Shown here piece after piece: positions 26,701 through 40,026 of a DNA stretch of 64,000 nt. This DNA is from Glossina fuscipes (lineage: Eukaryota > Arthropoda > Insecta > Diptera > Glossinidae). The notes below the pieces were generated by a model that saw only the letters and a list, made by a program, of their open reading frames with translations, searched no databases and had not been told where the DNA came from. The stretch lies in contig NW_023998415.1 in NCBI RefSeq assembly GCF_014805625.2, forward strand, positions 23,736,152 to 23,800,151, given 5' to 3'. Position numbers and translations under genes: made by a program. Numbering within the stretch: the stretch's first letter is position 1; each line of letters starts with the position of its first letter.

Positions 26701-28546
26701 ATCTCATCAGAAAAAATACTTTTTTCTGTTGTCGAGATCATGCGCAGCTGGATCACGTTTATGACGTTTATGATATGAAATTTGATTTTTTGAAGGGCTA
26801 TAAACAATTCATCTACACATTCATCTTAGTTTTCGGACACAGTATCTTCTTGATACTTAAATACTGGACATCGATTGTTAGGAGAATTCCTTTTAACGCA
26901 AGTGTTACCGACATATTTGCCGTTGCATGATAACACATATCGCAACAATGGGTGTAACGTAAAACGATGTAAAAGGAATTGCAATTTTTCATCACATTTC
27001 CTAAGCTTTTAAATGAACTTAGCTCCGATAAGTTCATGAGAAGAAATACTTTGGAATGCAAATTATTCAATAAAACTATTTTCCATTTTTTTTTTTTTTT
27101 TTGTGTTTCCTATATGATTTAAAGAAAAGCCATGACGGTCTGCAAGAGGAAGAGAAAAAAAAAATAAACCAAAAAAGATCTAATCAAAGCTCATTTATGA
27201 CACCGCGCTCAACACTATTTACCGAAAAAGGAATTCTTTAGCAGAAATTGTGAATTTTTTTCTTTATACGCCACTAAACTTATTTCACTTGAGATGTGTG
27301 TTAAAATCATAAAATATATATATATAAATATATATATATAAGAAAAAAAAAAAAAAAAAGTTAAAACGAAAACGAAAATGAAACAATACAACAAACAAGG
27401 TCTTAAAAGCGCAAGAGGAGAAGAAAAAGAAAAAAAAAAAAAATCGTCTGAAAACATCATCGTAAAATTGACAAAGTTCCAAGTAAAGGAGTACAAAACA
27501 TATAAACAAACATACATATGTACGGTTAGGATACATATTTATGATGATAACTCTACAAATTTCACCTTGCAAAAGCAACAACAACAAATAACGGCAGCAA
27601 CAACATCGATGACAAAAGATCTGAAACAAACTTTTGAAAACTATAAAATCGGCGAAATATACAAACACGACACGACGGCAATAACAGATCAAAAATTGAA
27701 CAAAAAGATATTGTGAATGGAATGAATGAATGTTTTTGAATTTTAAATTTCGCGCTTGTGGTAGCAGTTTATTTGACCGCAATAAATCAGCACACCCAAC
27801 GAGGATATCGGCGATACAATGCACACAGTACATGCTGCACAACTTGCTCTTCGTTCTTTCTAAGCATAAATCGACAAAACTATAAACAAAACCCAACTGA
27901 GCAAAATATACATTAAATATAAAATAACATGTAAACGGTCGCTACACATCATCTCACAGCTATAAAACTATACATAGGCATGCACATGCATATGCACATT
28001 CATATACACATTCATATATATATATATATATATATATATGATATATATATATATATGTATATATGATATATATGATATATATATATATAAAATTTATTTA
28101 TACATATGTACATTGTGTTTATATAAATGCATACTTATACGATGATGTGTGTCCTACATACAATATTTTACAGTATATGCAATAGTATTGGTTATACGTA
28201 GTAGTAGTACGTTGCCAGCAACGTACACCATAATACCATTGACGTTAAACGGTTTACTGTATAGCGAATAGTATAGCATTTTGAAAGCGATGACGGTCAA
28301 AATGATCTTGAGTAAAATAACAACAACAACAACAATAACAAACATTCATCTATTGTGTGCAGATTTGGCTGACAATTTATGATTGTGGCAAAATTTTTCG
28401 TGTGATTGTATGACAACAACTGCAGTAACAACTGATGATGCTCGCGATACATATTATATGCTTATACGGGTTGGTTAGTGGATCTGTCATCATAAACATG
28501 AGCAATGATCTTGACGCTGATGCTACAAATGATGAAAAATATTTCT

Positions 28547-28586
<40 letters not shown>

Positions 28587-31500
28587 GAAACTATTCCTTG
28601 ACTACTCTCTGAATCCACGTAATATGCTATCATCAAATGAAACTTGTTTTCTGTGGGATAATGTAAAATTTTCAACACATGTAGATGTTTGCACATACGT
28701 ACATGCATAGTATATGTGTGAACATGTTTTCACACAAAAAACAAAAAAAAAAAAATGTAGATTTTTACAGATTTCTTTCCTTGTTTGCTTGTTTGTCATA
28801 CATATATATATATATATGTATATATATATTATTTTATTTTTTTTTTATACCGTGATGTGGTTGACAAATGTTTAGCAAGTTTGTGACGTACTTAAAGTGA
28901 CATGTGAAAGAAAGCGTAAATTTATTAGAAGTCAGAAATTGAAAATGAATTTAAATATATTTGATCCGATCAGAGATTTTCAATTTGCGGTGCGATGCGT
29001 CAATGCAAAAGTTTCAAGTTGCGACCAGTTAACAAATTTAGTAGCATTGTAGAGAAAGCCAAGAATGCGGGGCAATTAGTCAGAATTTTGAATTTACTAT
29101 GAAAAAAGCAAAAGATTTCTTAATATAGAATAATCAAGAAACTTCTGATTTTCGCTATTGCTAAGAATGAAGCGGAATCTGAGAAAGAAAAACATTTGTC
29201 AAGGTGGCCTTTGCAAGAGACTGTGCATAGGTACCCCCTTACTATATCTGCAATCAATTGAAAGCCAGTCTTTTCCTTTATTCTATCCCAAAAGGAGTAT
29301 TTATCTGTTAGCTCGCTCTCTCTCTCTCTCTCTCTTTCTTTCTTCCTCTCTCGCTCTCTCTTTCTTTCTTTCTTTCTCTCTGTCTCTCTCTCTCTCATCA
29401 CAGGCTTTAGGCATTACGTATACTTAACGAAACGTAGGTCCAATTTTCAGCGAAAGAAGTAAGTGCGACCGACAACTGTCATCCATATATCGCGTATTAA
29501 CGCTTCCAGTTTTTAGTTTTGTTCAATTGCATAATAAACACCTTTCTGTGTTGTTCTGTGTTTACATTTGAAAATAGTTATAACTAAATATCGCTCACCT
29601 TATTTCCCATCATCATCATCATCATCATCATCATTATTATTATTATTATTTTTTATTTTTTCCATCAATTAATTTTTAATAACATCACCCTTTTGAACTT
29701 TTACGCATAGCTATTGAGAATAAATTCAAGTTCTTTTTCAGTATTTTTAAAAGGAGATCACTTTTGAAAGCACAAGCAATTAAACGTCGTGTAGAACCGG
29801 TGCATTTTGCAAGCCCAGGTGAAATTACAATTACACATCCAGATGCGTGGATTGAAAGTATGTATCGTTAAAGCGCAGGCGTCAAGTTTAGCTTTCATTT
29901 AAGCGAAAAGCGAATTGCAATTGATATCTTTTTCGAATTTCCGCAGAGAATTATGAATCGACATAATATACTGTGTAATGCTTATTAGTTCATAAACATC
30001 GGATAGGCACGGATAAGTCTAAGATCTTTTAGCATGGTCTTGAAATCTCTTTCTCTTTCCCTCTTTACACAATTTGTAGCTTCTGTTACGGGAAAATCGC
30101 TACAAGTTGTTCTCAACTTTTCCGACTCCTTGTTTGGCAGCATCCCACGAATTTATCGAATAAACATATGGATATATATATATATATATATATATATTGA
30201 ATTGCCAGACCGACATTTGTCAGTTAAATAAATATCTTGTAAATCATTAAGATAAACTCAAGTGGAATTACTTTCGAAGAAACTCAAGCTCATTCGTCAT
30301 CATATTAGGGACTAGTTTTCACATTCATCACCCATTCACACAGTCCCGAAGACATGATTGCCTTCTTTTCAACTTAAACGTAAACTCACTATTTCGCGAT
30401 TATACAAAGGCATAAGAAAAGCCTGCATGCTATATATATATATATATATATATGTATGGGATGATGGGATCTGAACGGAGAATGAACGCTTCAATGGATC
30501 GCTTGGTTTATGTGGAAAACATGTTCAGAAATGTTTTTACGTTTTTTTTTTTTTTTGGGCCAATAACTTATTCAAAGGTGCAAGAAGAGCAAGAAATTAA
30601 GAAATTTTATGTTGAGACGATTAATTGAACTAAGTGAAGGTGCACTGTGGAAACCTGCAGAAATCAACTTTATATTGTGTGTGTGTGTGTGTGCTTTTTT
30701 TTTTTGCTTTTGTATCTTAATTAATTGTCATGTAAAACAACTCTATTCTACTTATAATCTGTAGCATATGAGCGAACAGTTAAACTACTTAAAACTTGTA
30801 CTGAATTGATTACATTAAGGTGTCAATAATTTTAAAATTCGTTCAAGTTGTTAACGTTTTATTATTGAGATTTATTACTCACAACTGTGAAGTAAGGACT
30901 GTTTGTTCGCGAAAACTGGTTTCCTTAATGGTCAGCATAATAAATACAAAACTGGTAGCGCACTCGGTACATATTATAAAATGATGATTATAAACATTTT
31001 AACAACTAGCTGCCGTGGGACACGTTATGTACACAATGTCTCAATAATCCTCGTCGTTTTTTTCTTTTCGTATTTTCTTTAGCTTTTACTTTCCCTACTA
31101 CTTTATCTATGCAGTAAGGAATTTTAATAAAAATTTGAAAAGCATATAAACACTTGTACGTTTGGTTCATTGCGTTCATTGCAAAACGCTTTATGCATTT
31201 TGAAATGGAGTCAAAAAAAAAAATGTGAAAACTAACCGTTAATAGCTTTTCCTGTGGAATCAATACCGAAGGACAACAATTCCTAGCTCTATAAATAGTT
31301 TTTATCTGGTTCCGTACATAGTGGGATATCATGAAATGCAGGGAAGACTTTCTTTTTTTTTTTTTTTTTTTTGTGCAGCTTTCTAGAAGAATTTTTATAA
31401 AGAAGTTTTAGCAGAAACTTTGCGGCAAAACGATACGACCAGCACGAGACGTTGCCGGCAATTGACTAATAAATCGTGAGTAACGTGAATAGCAGTCCTG

Positions 31501-34500
31501 CTCTTCTTCTCTTAAAGAATTCAAAATTTTCGATCGATTACGATCGCGATAACTAGAAAAAGTAAGAGTAACGAAACAAATTTTATAAGCAAAATGTGAT
31601 TAAAAAAATAAGATTAACAAATAACGTATAGAAATTGCAAGCAAAAAAAATGAAAGAAACTATATGTGGATGAGGGCGGGTAGACATAGTGTCGAAGGAC
31701 ATAGTATAGCCAGGAGCACATAAATTATGCGCAATCAGATGCGTAGTGCAAAGGAAAAAACTTAAACAATTCATCTATCTATCACACATACCTGCTCTGT
31801 GTGATGGAATTAACCGATTGTTTAAGTAGGTCCGTAGCCTCATAACACCACGAAATAGCTTAAATATGAATGGCGACAAGTGCGAATATTTTTAAGTGGA
31901 GCACCCAACAATTTGACAAGCAACTGAAAAGGGATAAACCAATTCTACGCGAGATCAATATATTGAAAAAGAAAATAAGAACATTATAATCGGGAAAGCA
32001 CGACTACTAGATACCTTACACCACTTTCTAATACAGCCTAATACAGCTATTCAGTCGTTATGGTAATAATGCATCAAAAGTTGTACATTACTTTCATGCA
32101 AAGGGATACCTTCCTTGGAAGTCGCCATATTGGAGGAATGCTATAAGCGGTGGTCGATTTCGGTGAACTAATTTTCATCATGAAATATTGAAACTTACAT
32201 CTGTTTACCAAATAAAGGTTCATTTTTCGTAAGGACAGTTATATAAATGGCCCCAGCCCAACCAAATTTTTTATACCATTTTACAATGTTCCAATACTAT
32301 TATAGAGCGAGCTTTGTCGAGAAATTCTGAAAATTGCATTTTTTCATGTATAACTCGGCTATTTTATGGGGAGTGGGCAAAATGATGAACTGACCGAAAC
32401 TATTTTCAATTGCGTTTGTTCTTTGATCGAAGCATGCCAATGCATCACATTTCATCAAAATATTTCAAAATATTTCAAAAATTGCGATCTGAAGCTGAAA
32501 CACACAAATTTACATGGACAGGCTTAGATAAATTCTGAAAATGATTTTGAATCGATCGGTATAATAAAAGTTGCGTCTCTCTTAAGCCCGCAGAATTTTA
32601 ATATACCCTATGCCTCAAGTGGTGTAGGGTATAAATATGATAAAATTAAATCGCAATCCATACCTTATTGGAATTACTTTAGTATAACGTAATAAAACGC
32701 ATTTACAGCACATAAGAAGTTTTATGAAATAAATGAGAAATTTACCTATCCTTTGACGCTAAACTTACCTTCAATTTTTATAGCCTCCGGGAATCAGAAG
32801 AGCTTCAGGTAGAATCACCTTTCATTACACCCATCGATCGAAAGTAATTCTGACTTGATCTAAAGCTGTCTGTCCCTTACAGGCCTCAATTTATGCGATA
32901 TTTTGATAAAATTTGATGCACTGACGTGTTTGACCCACGAACGAAAGCTATATTGTAAATGATCCTGACTGGACCACTTTTTCGACCTATTCGACCCCAT
33001 GCCACGCGTTGCTTTGAAAACTCAATATTCGCCCAACTACAGGATGCTGAAGGGTATTTAGTGGTGCGATAGTATTTTCACTCGTTATCGATAAATCTAC
33101 AAGACTTGGTCTTAATTGCTAAGAGTGATGATTTAACCCCTGAAGAATTTATATCTGCCGCATAAATAAATAATCCGTTTATCAATGCGAATAAATGCGA
33201 AATCTCACTGCTTATGCACAGATTTTGAAGCGAAGAATGTATTGAATACACGAGGATTGACAAAAGAGAATGAAATTCTCAGCGAGTTTCGAAAGCAAAA
33301 ATAATGAAGCGGCTGAGGACACGGCATCGAACAAACTTCATTAAAATATCTCTTTTGTGTCGCCATCGCTAATTTCGCCTTGATATTAACTGGACGGCGA
33401 ACTTTTAAATGAAAGAATTGCATTACGTAACGATCACCAATTTTTGCATATTTACAAATTAACTAATACCGTTAGCTAGGGACTATGGCTACCCAAAAAA
33501 TGTAGTAGCCTTGGTACCTTCAAGCAACAATTGCCATCCGCCGTATAAGTTAGAACGGATGATTCCACAATTACCCTTGCAAATGACGATCCTTTCAAAG
33601 GCTACTATTTCATGTTTGTCAATAAACCGGTGAACAAAGTTGATCTCAAATATTAGTAAAGCGAACGGCATTTTCTTTATTTATTATGCATAGAAGTCGA
33701 CAACAATCATACAAATGTATTTATATTCTTGTACATCCTTCTTAAATGTTTCGTGTTTTTGTATTTTGTAAAAAGCACAGCAAACACTTTGTTCCTGAAT
33801 CAAATATAAACAATTTTTTCATTTTTAGTTTATTGCTTTCGTTCGAGTAAAGTGCAGTTGCCTGACGAAACACTTTTGGAAGAATAATGCTTTGAAGGAT
33901 TTAACGGCAGCGTTTTTATTTTTCTTCGAGGAATTGAGAAATATTTTTGCATACAGCAGTCAACAGTTAATCTATATAACGATATTCAGTTATACTCTAA
34001 TTAATATTTATTTTTAACTTTAATATTACTTTCAGTTACCCTCTAAGTGACAGAACAAGTAAAAGAAGTCGGCCGATAAAAACAAGTGAAAATATTATAG
34101 TTGGTCACGGCGCGCTATTATACACTCTACACCAATTCGCTTAATATCATTATTCATGTAGGGATTTTCTAAAGTCTGGCAAATGATCGCAAGAGTGCTC
34201 CGATTGCAGCTATTTTCAATAGCGTTCATCCTTGCGCCAAAAAAAACACGTCGGTGTAGTAAATTTCGTTAAAATACCCCCGACCAGTAGCTCGAACACA
34301 AGAGACAGACAGACAGACAGACAGACAAGCCTAGATCCATTCAAAAAATGGATCTGAGTGATGGTTGTACGGCGAATAATCGAGAAAATGTTTAAACATT
34401 CGCTTATTAGAAGAGATGGGTTCGAGCTAGCGTTGTCAAGATGATGAACAATGATCTGGGATCGTTTATTTGTGTTTTCCTTATTTCACTAAAAATTTGC

Positions 34501-35909
34501 GGTTGTACGTTCGTCAGAAGGCGCTGCTGTTACATAAGCAGTTCCCCCCGAAAAAACAGTGCGAAGAATTTTTATCAAATTTGATTCATCTCGAAACTTC
34601 CATAGAGTCGACTACTGTTTACTTGCTTTTTCATGATCATAGCGTCAGGATTCATCACTTGTTACGATCTTGTATAAGCATTTTGATGCACCGTCATTGC
34701 ATTTCCTAAGCACTTGCTTGCGCGAATCGACACGAATATCTTTTTGAGATTTTGTCAAATTATGTAACAGCCAGCGAGAAAAAATCTTTTGTACGTTTAA
34801 ATAGTTATGCAACAATTTACAGTTGTTGGTGGAATGGCCAATGTTGCCTCAGTTCCACAATATGTCACATATCGACTTTGTATTAGCAATTTTTAGACGC
34901 ACTTGGGCCCAATAGCAGGAGAAGTGGAAGTAAGTTCATCCACGCACCATTGTTTTGATGATCAACATCAAAAGTTGTTAAAAATTTGCGACAAAAAAAT
35001 TTTGATGAGTTAATCACTCAAAGTTACTGTAAACAATTCAAATCGCGCTTAAATCACAAAATGGTCTCAGGCAGATTATGGTTGAGGTAAGAATGAAATG
35101 TCAAATAACACCTAACAACCTATTGTCTAGCCAAGGCTTAACTTCTATCTTTAAATTCTAGAGCGCGAGAACATTTAGAGTTAAAAAGTCTGCTTGATAT
35201 TAAAACGTTGAAAATGGCCTTGAGTGGTCAAGAATTATGCGAAAGCCATTTGGTTAGCAAAATGAACAGTGCTTGCCAATGCATTCGAAGCATAAACAAT
35301 TTCATATCAAAGATCTTAACGATTTAGTGATAGAGCTTAACATTAACAATATAAAGTTCATTTCTTCTTTTTTTAGTACAATAAGCAAAATTTACGCTTT
35401 TAGCGTAAAATTAAACTCACTCTCAGGTTCGTTCAATGAATTCCCTAACAATTCAGTGACAATCCTTGTAAACCTAGCTTTATATGTGCACTTTATAACG
35501 GACCATTTAAAAAAAAAAAAGAAACAAAAACCTCAACCATAACTAAATACAATCATAAATCTCCCTATACAGTTAAGGCATAACGGTTAGTTATGACATT
35601 AATTTAATATTTTTTTCACTCGCTCGCTCGCTCTTATTTATCTTTTGACATACAGCAGCAGCGGGGTTGTCATTTTTACGCAATATATTAATATGGTAAT
35701 AATTTAGCGTGAACATAAACATTTATATAAAAAATTCATCGAAAAATCAAATTGTTATGATTTCTCTCTGGAATTACAGCGAAAAGCCCCCTCAAATAGG
35801 GTTAGTGCATGAAAAGTGCATTGTACTTGTGTTTAAAGTACGGCAGATATATTTCACTCCAATTCCTCTCTCCATCTCTCTATCACTCACTCTTCCTCAC
35901 TCTCTCTTC

Positions 35910-35952
<43 letters not shown>

Positions 35953-37810
35953 TGCTTCCCTCTCTTTTAGATTTTTTTGCTCGGGAAAGATCAGAAAATA
36001 GCCGAGGCGATTCGGGTTTCTTCAACAAGACCCCCAATTACCCGCTTGTCGGAGTGACCACAGAGATAGACAGACAATTAACAATTGATAGCAAACGTAA
36101 CTTATTCATGTCCAAACTGTAAAGGAGAAACTTGACTCCCATACTCTTTAATTGTTTCTATCACGTTCTACGCAGGTTTTAATTTTAAAAATAAACAAAA
36201 TAATTATTATAAAAATAAAAAAAATACCGACCTCTTATGCAATTCGCATAGCGAAATCTGTTTCATTTTGATACCCATCCCTGACGGATCCGGGCTATAT
36301 TTTTTTTATTAAAACGTTTGCAACGTCCAGAAGGCAGGTTCTGGGATCCCATAAAGTGTACATATTTTCGGTCAGCATTAAATTCTGTCCGTCTGTCTCT
36401 CTGGCCATTTATGTGATGTCTTTTGTAAGCATTCGCCTGGCCACGAAAATTACGTTATCAACTAGAGATTTATCGGATATATTGAAAGTTCTTGCACGCA
36501 GGTATGAATTGGAAATGGGCGAACTCCTTTGAAGGACACACCTACAATACTAAGTAAGTTGAGAACACCTCCGCTTTTCGAAAAGAATTAAAAATTGTTT
36601 TTTTTTTTTTTTGCTCATCAGTTATAAACTAAAACAGATAAATGTAGGAAAATTTGAGCATATGTTCGTAATATTGTAGTACCTGCACGAAAATGAAAGC
36701 AGGCGGAAGCCAGCGTCCAAAAACCCCACAAAATGTATAAATCTTGGCTAGTTTCAAATGTGGATTGCATCTAAGCATGTCCGTCGGTTCATCTGTCCAT
36801 CCGCCCATCCTCCCGGTTATACAGAATTTGAAAATAACGTAAATCGGTCAGAGGACATGACTACGACATCCACACGCGTATACAGCATAAACTGTGAATA
36901 TCTTACCTTTCCGTGTTGTTGATTGCTACTCCTTAAGTGCATTACACATACCATAGAACTTTTCATTCCTATCTCGAAAATAGAAAAAATCGCTCGCCCG
37001 AATATTTTCTTAGGCTTTTAAGCGAATATAATTTTTTTATTTGTCATTTTATACGAATGGAAAAGTTTTGAGATAGTTGTTAGAAGTTTATCAAAATGGC
37101 CGTCTTCATCGGATAGCTTGCACTTGGGCTTGCCATTCTGCCCAATCTGCCATTTTAAATGGTCGCATAAAACTAGAGATCTTGTTCGTACGAATTAACG
37201 CCTTCCAAGAGAACCATAACATTAGAAGAATTCTTGTTCCCGGCGTGAGTGTTAAACGTTAAGTTGCTGGAAATTTCTAGACTCTTTGGAAAAAACAAAA
37301 AAAAAAGGAAAGAAATGATGCGAATTCGATATCAGCGCATTTGACGTCCGGCGCTCCATAAAACAATCTTTGATGATTTTATTATATTTCGAGGATGACG
37401 AACGCGACAACAAGGTATGACATCGAAACATACAAAGAGTATCTTTACATTCCAAATACGCGAACAGACGGACACTAGCGAACAGAGTTCGTTCCAATAC
37501 GTGTATGGTAAAGCACGCTGCAAGCGATATATGAAAATTATTCTATCGCCTGATGGTTGTGGGTACAAAAGCGTTACATATTTTATTTATTGTGTTTATT
37601 TATTTTTTTTTTTTGGCGTTGGAGCGATAATAGAAAAATATGTTCGCCTATATTTGGTTAAATTTTTATACATATTTGTAATACACTTATAAGCGCATAT
37701 CTAATCATATAATACATCACTTGAATAAATTGCTTGGAATTCAAATAAACGTGACTGACAAAAGAAAGCAAAGGACATATCGCGAAAATCGTTTGCAATG
37801 ATAATAATTT

Positions 37811-37848
<38 letters not shown>

Positions 37849-39993
37849 AAAAAAAAAACAAATACAAACATAAATGTACTCAGTATTTGTCTATTCATGC
37901 AATTCCCTCACTTTATATACACAGATATGTAATTATTTGTCGACGTAATTGTTTTGTGTATATTGAAAAGTGATCGTAAATTTAATTTTTCTTTATTAAA
38001 AAAACTAATCCAACATGACATTTAATGGCTAATACGCAAACAAACGGCGCAACACTTGCAATAATAATCATCAGGAAAATGTGTATAAACTCATAAATCT
38101 TGTGATGTTCGATACGCTGTCATCAACGAATCGAGAGAGCTATGTACTAAAAAAACAAAAAATACTAAATGTTAATAAAAAAAAAAAAAAAAAAAAACAT
38201 TTAAAGCCTAAGAGAGCGGACACGAACTTTTGCTATTCAGGATAAAATGTCGCGGCTAAAACAAAAACGGATCTCTTCGTTTTTCAATACACTCTCTCAT
38301 CTCTCTTTCTTATAAATTATAAGAATTCAAAAATTTGAAAATATTTTTCAAGCAGTACTGGAACAAAACACACAAACGTCATTCACAGATTATTTGACGC
38401 CAACTTAGGCGTCAAAGTAATCAAGTATTGTACCATATGTGACATTTTCAAGCAGCATTTTCAATATTGAAGTTGAAGACGATCGCGTCCAAGTATGGTG
38501 TGCAAGGATTAATTAGCGGAAAGTCCTTACGAAGCTTTATGCCATGATTTGACAACCACTTCTTATGTTCATTAATTTAACCTTCGAGTTTAGTCAATTT
38601 TTAACAACTAAACCGAATCGAGAGTTTCAGGAATTTTTCAATTACTTCAATTATTCGAAAGCATTCGAAAGTAAGTCAATTATGATTCAAAACCGCTATA
38701 AACGATGTATGTGATAAACGGCACGCGATTACACCCCACACTGTCTGTCTGCCTATATGAATAATTGCGACTTGGAAATCTTCATTTAGAGTTTTGTTTA
38801 GCATTTTTTGGCATCAAAATGAAATGAATCGCTTAGGAGATTTAGTTGCGATACAATAAATATTTCTTTAAAAGTTTTTAATGAAATTTTTTTTTTTTTT
38901 TGATTGAATCTAGCCATGTGATGTTTATATGTAAACTTTAAATCGCATTGTGCTGACAATAAATTAACACTTGTTATAACAGTAGTAGTAGCAGTGATGC
39001 TTTTAATATCTAAATGCGAATGGATCGAGAAGGAAGATAGGAGGAGACGGCTCGCAGTCTAATTCAAAAGCATAAACAAAAACATATGAATCATAAACGA
39101 CGGTAGACAGCAATTACTCACAGTTGGAGGTATGACTGTCTGTCTATCTGTCTGTCTGTCTGTCTGTCTATCTGTCTGTCTGTCTATCTGTCTCGTTGTG
39201 AGTGTGCAATTGTAAACTGAAATACAAAATGAGGGGCGCTTAATATGTCAACAACAACAGTAGCAAGAGAATAGCGAAAAGTTGGTGCTTACTTTAAGCT
39301 GCTAATGAGCATGTATCAATGATAAACATCTCAAATAAATACATGAAAATAAATTGAAGGGAATGAGCCACAAAAAACAAAAAAAAAAAAAAAAAACCGC
39401 AAAACAAATGGAGTTTAACATGCATATAACTCATTCATTTATTCATTCCGTCATTCCGTCATTCATTCATTCATTCATTCATTCACTCATACATTCGTTC
39501 GTTCGTTCGCTCGTTTATTCACATTTCAGACGGACGATATCAGGAACCAGTATGGTGAAGAGAATAGCAATTTTATAATCATGATGGTGATGATGACAAA
39601 ATAGGAAAAATAATCCATATGCACGAATGAATGTGAGATATGCGAACACATATGTGCCACGCAGAAAGTTAAAGCAATTATTCTCCACTTATCGCCATGA
39701 AAGCGGGAGGAGGTTCAACTTAATCGTAGACAATTTGAATGCTAGTTAGCATTTAGACAAGTTATTACAAATTATAACCGTTAGTGGTCAACCAGTTACG
39801 TTAACGTTAAAATGTAAGACGTACGGATAACTTGATAAAGGATTGATTTTAATTACAAAAATCTCTTACCTTCAAATTAATGTTGAACTCTTTAAAAAGA
39901 TTTTATTAATTTTTGTTGCACACGCATTAAATTTATTGCGCTCATAATTCATTTAACATAACAATAAGAGCAATATTTGAATGTTATAAATAC

Positions 39994-40026
<33 letters not shown>

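Noticed and set aside
27285..27896. 203-codon minus-strand open frame, the second longest in the window
   Set aside because: Phe/Leu/Cys/Tyr-rich translation of poly(A), (AT)n and CAA repeats; no domain, no splice support.
35709..36122. 137-codon open frame with a Ser/Leu repeat
   Set aside because: It is driven by the (CT)n tract; flanks show no coding pattern.
39134..39517. CRISPR-like repeat array
   Set aside because: The repeats are contiguous tetranucleotides without unique spacers, and the window is eukaryotic.
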